Below are positions 26,286 to 35,796 of a DNA stretch of 59,568 nucleotides, piece after piece. The position numbers were made by a program, and so were the translations under genes. Source of the DNA: Cyanobacteriota bacterium (GTDB lineage Bacteria; Cyanobacteriota; Cyanobacteriia; PCC-6307; Cyanobiaceae); contig JAPLIB010000014.1 in NCBI GenBank assembly GCA_026389335.1, positions 1 to 59,568 on the forward strand, in the 5' to 3' direction. Within the stretch, counting starts at the first letter, position 1. Each line of letters starts with the position of its first letter. The notes beneath the pieces are model-generated. The model had not been told where the DNA came from and did no database searches. It was given only the letters and a program-made list of their open reading frames with translations.

Positions 26286-27800
26286 ATGATTATTGATGAC
26301 AGCCATTACGACGTGATCCTCATCGGCAGCGGCGCCGGTGGCGGCACCCTGGCGGCCACCCTGGCTGAGTGCGGCCATTCCGTGCTGCTGCTGGAGCGCG
26401 GTGGGGTCATGCCCCAGGCCGACCAGAACCTCTCCGAAGTGGATTTGTTCCGCAAGGAGCGCTATCACCCCGACGAGAAGTGGTTCGGCACCGACGGTGA
26501 TCCCTTCTCACCCCAGATGGTGCATGCCATCGGCGGCAACACCAAGATCTGGGGGGGGGTGCTTGAGCGCATGCGCGAACAGGAATTCTGTGGCGTCAAG
26601 CTGCAGGAGGGGGCCTCTCCGGACTGGGAACTGCGCTATCAAGACCTGGAGCCTTGGTATGACCAAGCAGAGCAGCTTTATCGCGTGCATGGGGTGGCCG
26701 GGGCTGATCCCACCGCTCCTGCCCGCAGCGGCGCCTATCCCGCCGCCCCACGGCCCGTGGAGCCGTTCCTGGTGGAACTGCGCGCCGCCCTTGAGCGCCA
26801 GGGCCTCCATCCCTACGACCTGCCGCTGAGCTGGTCCGAGTCCGCCGTCGATCCCAGCGGTGATGCCGAGCTGTTCGGCATCAATCCGGTGCGCGCCAGC
26901 AGCAACGTGGTGGTGAAGGAGAACGCCCGCGTGGTGCAGCTGCACGTCAATCGCTCCGGCCAGGAGGTGCGGGGCGTCGAGGTGGACATCGCGGGCCAGC
27001 GCTGGCTGTTCCAGGGCCATCAGGTGGTGCTGGCCGCCGGCGCGATCGGCACCCCCGAAATTCTGCTGCGCTCCGCCACCGAGCACCACGCCCGGGGCCT
27101 GGCCAACGGCTCCGACCAGGTGGGCCGCAATCTGATGAAGCCCCAGCTCACCACGATCCTGCAGTTGGCCGCCTCCCCCAACTCCGGTCGCTACGCCCGT
27201 AGCCATGGCATCACCGACTTCTACTGGGGTGACAAAAACGTCGACTTCCCGCTCGGTTCGATTCACAGCGGCGGTGGTGTCCTCCAGGACGCCCTGTTCG
27301 CCGAATCGCCACCGGTGCTCTCCCTGGTATCGCGCTTGCTGCCCGATTTCGGCATTGAACAACTGGCCTCCCGCTCGATCACCTGGTGGGCGATGAGCGG
27401 CGTGCGCCCTGATCCCCATAACCGGGTGCTGCTGCGCGGTAACCAGCTGCAGATCCATTACACCGCCAACAATCGCGAGGCCCACGACCGCCTCGTCTAC
27501 CGCTGGATTGACAGCCTCAAAGCCGTGGAAGCCGACCCGTTGACCGTCGTCACCAAGGCGGCCCCCACCCATCCCCGCGGCGAAGCGCCCCTGCCGGTGA
27601 TCGGCGCTGCCTGTGGCACCTGCCGCATGGGCTCCGATCCGGCCACCTCGGTGGTGAACCTGGAGGGCCGCAGCCATGAGGTGCCCAACCTCTGGATTGT
27701 CGATGCCAGTGTGCTGCCCTCCTGTCCGTCGGTGGGCATCGGCCTCACCGTGATTGCCAACGCCCTGCGCATCGGCCATGCCCTGAGGTCTTCGCTGTGA
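26286..27800 (+). CDS. GMC-family flavoprotein lacking the catalytic pair
   Basis: 504 residues with the FAD motif YDVILIGSGAGGGTLAATLAE at the N-terminus, GGNTKIWGGVLERM, and the C-terminal GMC region. In active GMC dehydrogenases and oxidases the His of H-Q-x-G-T-C-R and the Asn of V-N-P-S-L abstract the substrate proton. Here these segments read A441-A-C-G-T-C-R and V-G484-I485-G-L, so both are missing. FAD binding looks intact. It has no signal peptide. It lies between oxidase subunit III (3-base gap) and the glycosidase (4-base overlap), so it is co-expressed with the oxidase. It may oxidise an unusual substrate, work as an electron-transfer partner, or have lost activity. Confidence 0.85.
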   Translation: MIIDDSHYDVILIGSGAGGGTLAATLAECGHSVLLLERGGVMPQADQNLSEVDLFRKERYHPDEKWFGTDGDPFSPQMVHAIGGNTKIWGGVLERMREQEFCGVKLQEGASPDWELRYQDLEPWYDQAEQLYRVHGVAGADPTAPARSGAYPAAPRPVEPFLVELRAALERQGLHPYDLPLSWSESAVDPSGDAELFGINPVRASSNVVVKENARVVQLHVNRSGQEVRGVEVDIAGQRWLFQGHQVVLAAGAIGTPEILLRSATEHHARGLANGSDQVGRNLMKPQLTTILQLAASPNSGRYARSHGITDFYWGDKNVDFPLGSIHSGGGVLQDALFAESPPVLSLVSRLLPDFGIEQLASRSITWWAMSGVRPDPHNRVLLRGNQLQIHYTANNREAHDRLVYRWIDSLKAVEADPLTVVTKAAPTHPRGEAPLPVIGAACGTCRMGSDPATSVVNLEGRSHEVPNLWIVDASVLPSCPSVGIGLTVIANALRIGHALRSSL

Positions 27801-30574
27801 CGATCACCCCAGCCGCCCTTTTTCAGATCGACACCATCAAGCCCTCCGAGGCGCGACGGATGGCCGAGCGCGACTATGACGTCAGGCCCTGGAGCCTCTG
27901 GGGCACCTACCTGAGCGAACGCCAGTGGGGCACCGTGCGCGAGGACTACTCCGCCGATGGCGACGCCTGGACCTCCTTTCCCCATGACCATGCCCGCTCC
28001 CGCGTCTACCGCTGGGGTGAAGATGGCCTGCTGGGCCTGTGCGACGAACAGTGCCGCCTCTGCTTTTCGCTGGCCCTGTGGAACGGCGCCGATCCGATCC
28101 TCAAGGAGCGGCCCTACGGCCTCGGCAATCCGGAAGGCAACCACGGCGAAGACCTCAAGGACTACTTCTTCCACCTCGCCAATACCCCCACCCACAGCTT
28201 CATGCGGGGGCTCTACAAGTACCCGCAGCAGGCCTTTCCCTACGAGCAGTTGGTGGCAGAGAATGGCCGCCGCGGGCGCGATCAACCCGAATACGAACTG
28301 ATCGACACGGGCATCTTCAACGAGAATCGTTACTTCGACATTCTCATTGAATACGCCAAGGCGGGGCCTGAGGATCTATTGATCCGGGTGCGAGCCACCA
28401 ACCGCGGCCCTGAAGCGGCACCGCTCACCCTCTTGCCCACCCTGTGGCTGCGCAACACCTGGCGCTGGGGCTATCCAGACGAGATCGAGCACAGCATTGC
28501 CCTGCCCCCCGCCGCGGCCAACGATCCCTCCAGCAGCTCGATCGTCACCGACGTGGTGCCCCACCTGGGCACCTATCAGCTCGATTGCCAGCAGCCCGGC
28601 AGCTGGATCTTCACCGATAACGAAACCAACAGTGAACGGCTCTGGGGCCAGCCCAACGCCACCCCCTTCCAGAAGGACGGCTTCCATCGGCATGTGGTGA
28701 ACGGCGAAGCGGCAGCGGTGAATCCGGCACTGAGCGGCAGCAAGGCAGCCCGGGTGCTGCAGCACACCCTCGCCCCCGGCGAGGAATGGGTGGTGGAGCT
28801 GCGCCTGCATCGCATCGACGGCACGTCAGCTGTGCCCTCCGCTGACATCGCCACCGGGTCAGGCAACTCGCTCGCCAGCAGCTGGGATACCACAACGGCC
28901 GCTGCTGACAACTATGCAGCGATCTTCGCCGACCGCGAGCGGGAATGGCTGGAGTACTTCGATCATCGTGTGCCCGGCCTGTCCGAGGACGACCGCCGCA
29001 TCCATCTGGCCGGTACCGCGGGTCTGCTCTGGTGCAAGAAGTACTACGGCTGGAGCGTGATGCGCTGGCTGGAAGGCGACCCCACCGGCGCCGTTCCGCC
29101 CCACGAGCGCCTGAAAACCCAGAACGCCTTCTGGAAACGGCTGCACGCCCACGACGTGATCTCGATGCCGGACTGCTGGGAGTATCCCTACTTCTGCCAG
29201 TGGGATCTGATGTTCCACGCGGTGGCCTTCGCCAACTTCGATCCGGCCACTGCCAAGGAGCAGTGCATGCTGCTGCGCAAACCCCATTACACCGCCCCCA
29301 ACGCCCAGACTCCGGCCTATGAGTGGGCTCTCTCCGATCCCAATCCACCGATCGGTGCCTGGGCGGCGATGCGCATCTACCAGATCGATCGCAAGGCCAC
29401 CGATGCTCCCGATCTGCCCTTCCTGCGCACGGCCCTGCGCAAGCTGATTCTGGAATACGGCTGGTGGGCCAATCGCAACGACCGCTCCGGCGACAACGTG
29501 TTTGAGGGCGGCTTTCTGGGCCTCGACAACATCGCCGTGTTTGATCGGCGCTTCCCATTGGCCGACGGCAGCATCATCGAGCAGTGCGACGGCACCGCCT
29601 GGATGGCCTCGCTCAGCCTCAACCTGCTGCAGATCGCCGTGGAGTTGAGCCGCGAGGAGCCGGAATACGCCGACATCTGCGAGCGCTTCGTGGTGGATTT
29701 CGTCCAGCTGGCGATCGGACTCAACAAGCCCGCTGGCCGCAATTACGTCAACTGGGACGAGGAGGATGGCTTCTATTACGACGTGATCAAACGGCCCGAC
29801 GGCAGCGTCGACTACCTGCGCACCCGTTCGCTCTCGGGGCTGGTACCGCTACTGGCGGTGCAAAGCTTCGACATCGACACCGTGCAACGACTGCCGATGC
29901 TCGACGTGACCAAATCCCTGGCCTGGTTTGTCCACGAGCGCACCACCCCCTCCTGGATGCTGCACAATCTGGCGATCTGGAACAACGACCGGGTGCTGTT
30001 CACTCTGGTGCCCAAAGATCGCTTGCAACGCATCTGCGAACGCCTCTTTGATGAAGAGGAATTCCTCTCACCTCACGGCATTCGCTCCCTTTCCAAGGTG
30101 TATGAAAAACAGCCCTACACCTATACCGAAGGCAGCCAGAGCCAGACGCTCGCCTACAGCCCGGCCGACAGCCCGGTGGCGATGTTCGGCGGCAACTCCA
30201 ACTGGCGTGGGCCGGTGTGGATGCCGATCAACTTCCTACTGATCGAGTCGCTGCAGAAGTTCGCCCATTTCTATGGCGACAGTCTGAAGGTGGAATTTCC
30301 CACCCGCTCCGGCAACTGGTTGAATCTCTGGGAGGTTTCACTGGAACTGGAGAAGCGGTTGGTGGGCATCTTCCGCCGTGATGACGAGGGTCGTCGCCCC
30401 TTCAATGGCAACGAAGAGACCTTCCAGAATGATCCCCACTGGCGCGATCTGATCCAGTTCAACGAATACTTCCACGGCGACAATGGCAGCGGCGTCGGTG
30501 CCTCCCACCAGACCGGCTGGAGCGCGATGGCCTGCAAGATGCTCAGTCAGCTGTCCAACTACCCCGACAACTGA
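27797..30574 (+). CDS. MGH1/GH63-like glycosidase
   Basis: 925 residues, mostly an (alpha/alpha)6 barrel of the GH63 / mannosylglycerate-hydrolase-like (MGH1) type. Family stretches include WGTYLSERQWGTVREDYS near residue 35, MPDCWEYPYFCQWDLMFH with candidate catalytic Asp near 465, NVFEGGFLGLDNIAVFDR, LRTRSLSGLVPLLAV, and GGNSNWRGPVWMPINFLLI, a typical late motif with the basic Glu region beyond. Such enzymes cut alpha-glucosyl or mannosyl bonds, often of compatible solutes such as glucosylglycerate. No signal peptide, so cytosolic. It overlaps the GMC gene by 4 bases and ends the oxidase operon. Confidence 0.82.
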   Translation: MTITPAALFQIDTIKPSEARRMAERDYDVRPWSLWGTYLSERQWGTVREDYSADGDAWTSFPHDHARSRVYRWGEDGLLGLCDEQCRLCFSLALWNGADPILKERPYGLGNPEGNHGEDLKDYFFHLANTPTHSFMRGLYKYPQQAFPYEQLVAENGRRGRDQPEYELIDTGIFNENRYFDILIEYAKAGPEDLLIRVRATNRGPEAAPLTLLPTLWLRNTWRWGYPDEIEHSIALPPAAANDPSSSSIVTDVVPHLGTYQLDCQQPGSWIFTDNETNSERLWGQPNATPFQKDGFHRHVVNGEAAAVNPALSGSKAARVLQHTLAPGEEWVVELRLHRIDGTSAVPSADIATGSGNSLASSWDTTTAAADNYAAIFADREREWLEYFDHRVPGLSEDDRRIHLAGTAGLLWCKKYYGWSVMRWLEGDPTGAVPPHERLKTQNAFWKRLHAHDVISMPDCWEYPYFCQWDLMFHAVAFANFDPATAKEQCMLLRKPHYTAPNAQTPAYEWALSDPNPPIGAWAAMRIYQIDRKATDAPDLPFLRTALRKLILEYGWWANRNDRSGDNVFEGGFLGLDNIAVFDRRFPLADGSIIEQCDGTAWMASLSLNLLQIAVELSREEPEYADICERFVVDFVQLAIGLNKPAGRNYVNWDEEDGFYYDVIKRPDGSVDYLRTRSLSGLVPLLAVQSFDIDTVQRLPMLDVTKSLAWFVHERTTPSWMLHNLAIWNNDRVLFTLVPKDRLQRICERLFDEEEFLSPHGIRSLSKVYEKQPYTYTEGSQSQTLAYSPADSPVAMFGGNSNWRGPVWMPINFLLIESLQKFAHFYGDSLKVEFPTRSGNWLNLWEVSLELEKRLVGIFRRDDEGRRPFNGNEETFQNDPHWRDLIQFNEYFHGDNGSGVGASHQTGWSAMACKMLSQLSNYPDN

Positions 30575-30751
30575 CAATCGCCATCACGGTGCAGCACCTC
30601 ATCCTGGTGTTGCGCTTCGATCCAGGGCCCCAGTGATTGCGATCCAACGCTCGCATCGAGAGCTCCCTCAAGACGCTCCCCAGAGCCAGCCAGTCCAGCA
30701 CTCCGAAGCCTCGGCCTTCCCCGTTTCCAGCTCCCCCACCCGTTCCTCCTC

Positions 30752-32407
30752 ATGAGCTCCCCGTCTCCCAGCGCCGCCGCTGTCTCCGCCGCCAGCGGTG
30801 GTCCGAGCTTCCACAGCTCACCCCTGCCCGATGCCAGCCAGTTGCAGGTGGCCAACGGCGCCCACTTTGATGTGGTGATCATCGGCAGCGGTGCCGGCGG
30901 CGGCACCCTGGCCCGCCACCTGGCTGCCACCGGCCTCAAGGTGCTGGTGCTGGAGCGGGGCGACTGGCTGCCCCAGGAACCCCAGAACTGGGATGCGGAC
31001 GCGGTGTTCCAGCAAAACCGCTACGTGTCGAAGGATCCCTGGCTCGACAAGCACGGCAAGGCCTTCCAGCCCGGCAGCCATTACTTCGTCGGTGGCGCCA
31101 CCAAGATGTACGGCGCCGCCCACTTCCGCCTGCGCCAGCAGGACTTCGAGGAACTCGCCCACTTCGACGGCACATCACCGGCCTGGCCCCTGCGCTATGC
31201 CGACTTCGAGCCATGGTATCAGCAGGCCGAGGAGATGTATCACGTGCACGGCCAGCGCGGTGAAGATCCCACCGAGCCGCCCTGCAGCGGCCCCTATCCC
31301 CATCAGCCGGTGGCCCATGAGCCGCGCATGCAGAAGCTGGTCGACGATCTGCGCTCGGCCGGGCTCCATCCCTTCCACGCCCCCAGCGGTGTGATGCTGG
31401 ATGAGGCCAACCTGGCCTTCAGCCGTTGCCGCAAGTGCAACTGCTGCGATGGTTTCCCCTGCCTGGTGCACGCCAAGTCGGATGCGGAGGTGCTGGGGAT
31501 GCGGCCGGCCCTGGCGTCGCCCACCGTGTCGCTGCTGACCCGGGCCCAGGTGAAACGGTTGATCACCGACGACTCCGGCCGCAGCGTTAAAGCCGTGGAG
31601 CTCGAACGCGACGGCGAACCGATGACCGTCAGCGGCGATGTGGTGGTGGTGAGCTGTGGCGCCGCCAACAGCGCCCGGCTGCTGCTGATGTCGGCGAACG
31701 ACAAACATCCCCGCGGCCTGGCCAACGGCTCCGATCAGGTGGGCCGCCACTACATGTTCCACAACAGCAAGGCGATGGTGGCCCTGGCCCACGAGCCGAA
31801 TCTCACCGTGTTCCAGAAAACTGTGTCGATCAACGACTGGTATCTCGGGGATGCGGACTTCGACTACCCGATGGGCAACATCCAGATGACGGGCAAGACC
31901 AGCGGCACGATCATGAAGGGCTATGCGCCGCTGGAAACCTTCCTGATGCCGGGCTGGAGCATGGACAAGATCGCCGAACACGCGCTCGACTTCTGGATCT
32001 CCAGTGAAGATCTCCCCGATCCGAACAACCGGGTGACGGTGACCGGCACCGGCCAGATTCAGCTCAGTTACACCCCCAACAATCTCACCGCCTCCCAGCG
32101 CCTGGTGAGCCGGCTGGAGGGCATGCTCGATCGCCTCTATCTGCGCAACCACCTGGTGGAGCGCCAGATCTACATCGCCAACAGCATGGGTATCGCCGCC
32201 GTGGGTCACCAGGCCGGCACCTGCCGCTTCGGCAGCGATCCAGCCAGCTCAGTGCTGGATCTCAACTGCAAAGCCCACGAACTCGACAACCTCTACGTTG
32301 TCGACACCAGCTTCATGCCGACCATCGGCGCCGTGAACCCCTCGCTCACCGCCATCGCCAATGCCCTGCGGGTGGGCACCCATCTGGTGGAGCGGCTGAA
32401 GGCTTGA
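30752..32407 (+). CDS. GMC-family oxidoreductase with Cys-rich insert
   Basis: 551 residues; an N-terminal Ser/Ala/Pro-rich extension of about 38, then FAD motif FDVVIIGSGAGGGTLARHL. Unlike the paralog in the oxidase operon it keeps the catalytic His486 (GHQAGTCR) and Asn529-Pro530 (VNPSL). It also has a cluster C226-x2-C229-x-C231-C232-x4-C237 followed by LVHAKSDAE, which could bind a metal or an Fe-S centre or form disulfides. Shared stretches such as ANGSDQVGR show that the two GMC genes are paralogs. It is separated from the glycosidase by 177 bases and may have its own promoter. Substrate unknown, probably a sugar or polyol. Confidence 0.85.
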   Translation: MSSPSPSAAAVSAASGGPSFHSSPLPDASQLQVANGAHFDVVIIGSGAGGGTLARHLAATGLKVLVLERGDWLPQEPQNWDADAVFQQNRYVSKDPWLDKHGKAFQPGSHYFVGGATKMYGAAHFRLRQQDFEELAHFDGTSPAWPLRYADFEPWYQQAEEMYHVHGQRGEDPTEPPCSGPYPHQPVAHEPRMQKLVDDLRSAGLHPFHAPSGVMLDEANLAFSRCRKCNCCDGFPCLVHAKSDAEVLGMRPALASPTVSLLTRAQVKRLITDDSGRSVKAVELERDGEPMTVSGDVVVVSCGAANSARLLLMSANDKHPRGLANGSDQVGRHYMFHNSKAMVALAHEPNLTVFQKTVSINDWYLGDADFDYPMGNIQMTGKTSGTIMKGYAPLETFLMPGWSMDKIAEHALDFWISSEDLPDPNNRVTVTGTGQIQLSYTPNNLTASQRLVSRLEGMLDRLYLRNHLVERQIYIANSMGIAAVGHQAGTCRFGSDPASSVLDLNCKAHELDNLYVVDTSFMPTIGAVNPSLTAIANALRVGTHLVERLKA

Positions 32408-32540
32408 GCCGGCAACGGTACCCCGGGTGCTGGTTCCGGCAACCTGCGGCGCTCCGGCCTGCAGCGGCCGGATCCACCAGCGGCCTTTCGCTGGGGGGCT
32501 TGCCATGATCCTGGGGCAGGCTGGACAACGGCCGGGCTGA

Positions 32541-33887
32541 GTGGAGATGCGCACCTTGGACCCTCGCCCTGTGGAGCCGCTACCGACGGGCCTGGGCCGC
32601 GACGCCCCGCTGTCCCATCCCGAGCGGCGGGTGCTGGTGGCGCTGGCCAGCGCCTGGGCCCTCACCGCCGGCTGGTTTCTGTTCTGGCCGATGCCCACCG
32701 AGGTCATCGGCCGCGGCGTGGTGATCGTGCCCGGTGGCGCCACCGTGATCGACGCCCGGGCTGAGGGCCAGATCCTCGACCTGCCACTGCGGGTGGGGGA
32801 GGAGGTGCAGCGGGGCCAGACCCTGATCCGCCTCTACCTGCCCGCCCTGGAGCAGCAGCTGCGCCGCCAGGAGAAGGATCTGAGCGAACTGATCCGCATC
32901 AACGCCGATCTCGACCAGCGCGATCGGGGGCGCCTGACCTCGGCCAGCCGGCTGCGGGACACAGCCCTGGCCAAACTCGAAGCCGACCGCCAGCGCTTTC
33001 AAGCCCTGCGCCGCATCTATGACCAGAAGGTGGCTGATTTCCGCCATCTGGCCCGCCGCGAGGTGGTGGCCCCCCTGGCCCAGGAGGTGGTGGCCAGCGA
33101 AGACCGGGCCGTCCAGCTGGGCAACAGCGTCGCCGACATCGGCATCCGCCAGCGGGAGGCGATCGATGGCTGGGAGAAGGTGAAGCTGGAGATCGACACC
33201 GAGGCCCAGCGCCGTCGCTACGCCATCGACGATGCCCGCCGTGCCGTGCGGATCACCCAGGCCCAACTGCGTTACGACGGCACCCTCAGCGCCGATCGCG
33301 ACGGGCGCATCCTCGATCTGCAGGTGGTGCGCGGCCAGACCGTGAAGGCGGGCGAACGGCTCGGCACCCTCGGCAGCCGCCAGGGTGAAGCACTGCGCGC
33401 CGTGGCCTACTTCACACCGGCCGATGCACGCCGGTTGCGGCCGGGCCTGGCGATGGAGGTGGTGCCGGATTGGAACGAACGGGGCCGTTTCGGCGGCATT
33501 CGCGGTCGGGTGCAACGGGTGAGCCTGCTGCCCGCCACCCCTGAGGATGTGAACACCACCATGGGCAATCCCCAGCTGGCCGAAGCCCTGGTGCGCAACG
33601 GGCCAGTGCTGCGCACCGAGATCGATCTGCTGAGTGCCGACCAGGAGCGCTCGGGCTCAGGGAGGCGATCCAGCCTGGACGGCTATCGCTGGACGATCAG
33701 CCGCGGCAGCAGTGTCTTCCCAATCCGCGAAGGGCTGACACTCAAGGCCCATGGCTACGTGGAATGGCGCACCCCGGCCAGCTATCTGCTGCCGATCCTG
33801 CGCGACCTCACCGGCAGCTACCGCACCTTGCGCCAGCAGGAGCGCCAGGATGACAGCGAGCTGCGCCAGAAGAGGACGCTGCCATGA
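32541..33887 (+). CDS. HlyD-family adaptor, NHLP/bacteriocin-export-like
   Basis: 448 residues: one N-terminal membrane helix (ALASAWALTAGWFLFW), a lipoyl-like half (GRGVVIVPGGATVIDARAEGQI), a long coiled coil rich in Gln, Arg and Glu (about 100-250), the second lipoyl-like half (DGRILDLQVVRGQTVKAGE) and a beta-barrel region. The spacing and the late FPIREGLTLKAHGYVEWRTP segment resemble the secretion protein of NHLP-type peptide export systems. It would link an inner-membrane exporter to TolC. No peptidase-ABC exporter is in the window. GTG at 32541 or ATG at 32547. Its stop overlaps the next start (ATGA). Confidence 0.8.
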   Translation: MEMRTLDPRPVEPLPTGLGRDAPLSHPERRVLVALASAWALTAGWFLFWPMPTEVIGRGVVIVPGGATVIDARAEGQILDLPLRVGEEVQRGQTLIRLYLPALEQQLRRQEKDLSELIRINADLDQRDRGRLTSASRLRDTALAKLEADRQRFQALRRIYDQKVADFRHLARREVVAPLAQEVVASEDRAVQLGNSVADIGIRQREAIDGWEKVKLEIDTEAQRRRYAIDDARRAVRITQAQLRYDGTLSADRDGRILDLQVVRGQTVKAGERLGTLGSRQGEALRAVAYFTPADARRLRPGLAMEVVPDWNERGRFGGIRGRVQRVSLLPATPEDVNTTMGNPQLAEALVRNGPVLRTEIDLLSADQERSGSGRRSSLDGYRWTISRGSSVFPIREGLTLKAHGYVEWRTPASYLLPILRDLTGSYRTLRQQERQDDSELRQKRTLP

Positions 33888-34141
33888 CCAGGCACAACAC
33901 CCCATCAGCGACGACCGCCGGCAGCCTGCGCCAAGAGCTGCCCTGGCTGGCCCTGGAGGCAGCCTTGCTGGTGGTGCTGCTGCACGCCAACGCCCCGGAG
34001 GTGTGGTTCTGGTTCGCAGCCCTGCTGGTGCTGTTGATCTGGCGCACCATGGCCTGGCAGAACCGGCGCTGGGAACGGCTCCAGGCCGAAGTTCAGGAGC
34101 CGCCTAACACCAGCGGCAGCGCCACCGGCAACCCCGGCTGA
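33884..34141 (+). CDS. Small membrane protein coupled to the HlyD gene
   Basis: 85 residues with a hydrophobic hairpin (LPWLALEAALLVVLLHANAPE and VWFWFAALLVLLIW) between polar ends. The ATG overlaps the HlyD stop, so translation is coupled and the two products probably act together. The last 49 bases overlap the 3' end of the convergent TolC gene. No family recognised. Confidence 0.7.
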   Translation: MTRHNTPSATTAGSLRQELPWLALEAALLVVLLHANAPEVWFWFAALLVLLIWRTMAWQNRRWERLQAEVQEPPNTSGSATGNPG

Positions 34142-35796
34142 TGCGGCACCGGCAGCAGTTCGCGCAGCAGCTGGGCGTAGCTCACATTGGCCAACGTGGT
34201 CGATTCGGCCACCCCCTCCATCGCCCCGGTGAGGGTGGACACGGTGACGGCCACATCGCTGTAATCGGCCAGTCCCAGCTGATAGCGGGCGCGCACGTCG
34301 CGGAAGGCCTCGCGCGAGGCGCTGTAGGAGGCGCGGGCCGCCACGATCTGGCCCAGGGCAGCCCGATGGTCGTAGAAGGCGGCCTCAAGTCGCTGGCGGA
34401 TGGCATTGCGCTCCCGGGCCAGGGTCTGATCGGTGCGGGCGGCGGCGGCGCGGCTGGCAGCCACCGCCCCGGCGGTGACGCCGCCATCGAAGAAGCGCCA
34501 GTGCAGCTGCAGGCCGGCGGCCCAGTCGGCGCTCTGATTGAGCAACTGGGGGATATGGGCCGAGCCGCAACAGCCCTCCAGCTGGATCAGGGGCTGGGTG
34601 ATCACCCCCTCGCCGTAGCCGGCTGAAGCCACCAGCCGCAGGCTGGGCAACAGCTCGGCGGCGCGGCGATCAGCCTGACGCAGCAGGGCATCCCGGGCGG
34701 CCTGCAGAGCCTTGAGCTGGGGATTGTCGCTCCAGCCGCGCAGGATCGTCGGCTCCAGCTCCAGGGGCCAGGGTGGCTGCAGTCGCACCGCCTCGCTGGC
34801 CCGCAGGCTGACATCAAAGGGCACGTTGATCAGGTTGCTGAGCTGGCGCTGGCGGCTGAGCCGCAACGCCTCGGCCTGCTCCAGCCGATAACGGCTCTGT
34901 TGCAGGGAGGCCTCGGCCCGCAGCAGATCGAGCCGGGGCACCAGTCCCACCTGCTTGAGGGCCGCCACCTGATCACGCACCACCGTGTCACTGGCGACGA
35001 CGGCCTGGCGGATGCGCTGCAGTTGATCGGCCAGCTGCAGGCCGTAGTAGGCGACGCTGACATCCAGCTGCAGCTGACGCAGCCGATCCCCGTAGCGCTG
35101 GCGCGAGGCCTTGAGGCTGTCCTCGGCCTCGGCGATGGCGGCGGTACGGCCCGGGCTGATCAGCTCCCAACCCAGCTCCATCCGGGCTCCCGCCGCGCCG
35201 ACATTGGTCTGCAGCACATTCCAGCCCTGCGGCTTAACCAGAAACGGCGATCCCACCGGGTAGATGCCGACGTTGTCGGTCCAGACCGAGCTGTAGGAGC
35301 GCTCCTGGCGGTAGCCCCCCGCCAGGTTCAGACCCAGCTCGGGCCACCAGCGCCCGCGGGCCGAACCGACCAGATCCTGCTGCTCGCGCACGCTCAGCAC
35401 GACAGCGGCCAGATCGGGATCGTTGCGCAAGGCCACCAGCAAGGCCTCGGCCAGGCTGAGGCGCTGGCGCCGCTGGATGCGCACCGCCAGCGGCGTGCTG
35501 GGCAGGGCGGTGGCGGCAGGCGCCGGCAGGCTCTCGAGAACGGCCGCCGCCGCCGGCCCTGGGCCCTGCGCGTCCGAAGCCCCCTCAGACTCGGCCGAGC
35601 CCGGCAGCAGGCTGCGGTCCAGCAGCTCCAGATCGTGCTGGAAACCCTGCAGGCTGCGCAACAGCGCCGAAGAGGGAGGAGGCAGTCGCTGCGGTTGGGG
35701 CGCTGCGATCAAGGGCTGGGCCAGGGCTGGCGGCAGCGCTGCCAGAAATCCGCAGACCAGCCCGGGGGCGGACCGCAGCCAGCGAGGCCGGATCAT
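34093..35796 (-). CDS. TolC-family outer-membrane efflux protein
   Basis: 567 residues with a signal peptide (MIRPRWLRSAPGLVCGFLAALPPALA), a Pro-rich linker, then two TolC-type alpha-helical repeats: SLAEALLVALRNDPDLAAV...WWPELGLNLAGGY and, later, the LSLE/ARASYSASREAFRDVRARYQLGLADYSDV segment typical of the second repeat. Forms the outer-membrane channel for type I export or efflux. Longer upstream frame is not family-like; the ATG at 35796 overlaps the stop of the preceding small gene (ATGA). Likely partner of the HlyD-type adaptor on the opposite strand. Confidence 0.88.
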   Translation of the reverse strand: MIRPRWLRSAPGLVCGFLAALPPALAQPLIAAPQPQRLPPPSSALLRSLQGFQHDLELLDRSLLPGSAESEGASDAQGPGPAAAAVLESLPAPAATALPSTPLAVRIQRRQRLSLAEALLVALRNDPDLAAVVLSVREQQDLVGSARGRWWPELGLNLAGGYRQERSYSSVWTDNVGIYPVGSPFLVKPQGWNVLQTNVGAAGARMELGWELISPGRTAAIAEAEDSLKASRQRYGDRLRQLQLDVSVAYYGLQLADQLQRIRQAVVASDTVVRDQVAALKQVGLVPRLDLLRAEASLQQSRYRLEQAEALRLSRQRQLSNLINVPFDVSLRASEAVRLQPPWPLELEPTILRGWSDNPQLKALQAARDALLRQADRRAAELLPSLRLVASAGYGEGVITQPLIQLEGCCGSAHIPQLLNQSADWAAGLQLHWRFFDGGVTAGAVAASRAAAARTDQTLARERNAIRQRLEAAFYDHRAALGQIVAARASYSASREAFRDVRARYQLGLADYSDVAVTVSTLTGAMEGVAESTTLANVSYAQLLRELLPVPHQPGLPVALPLVLGGS

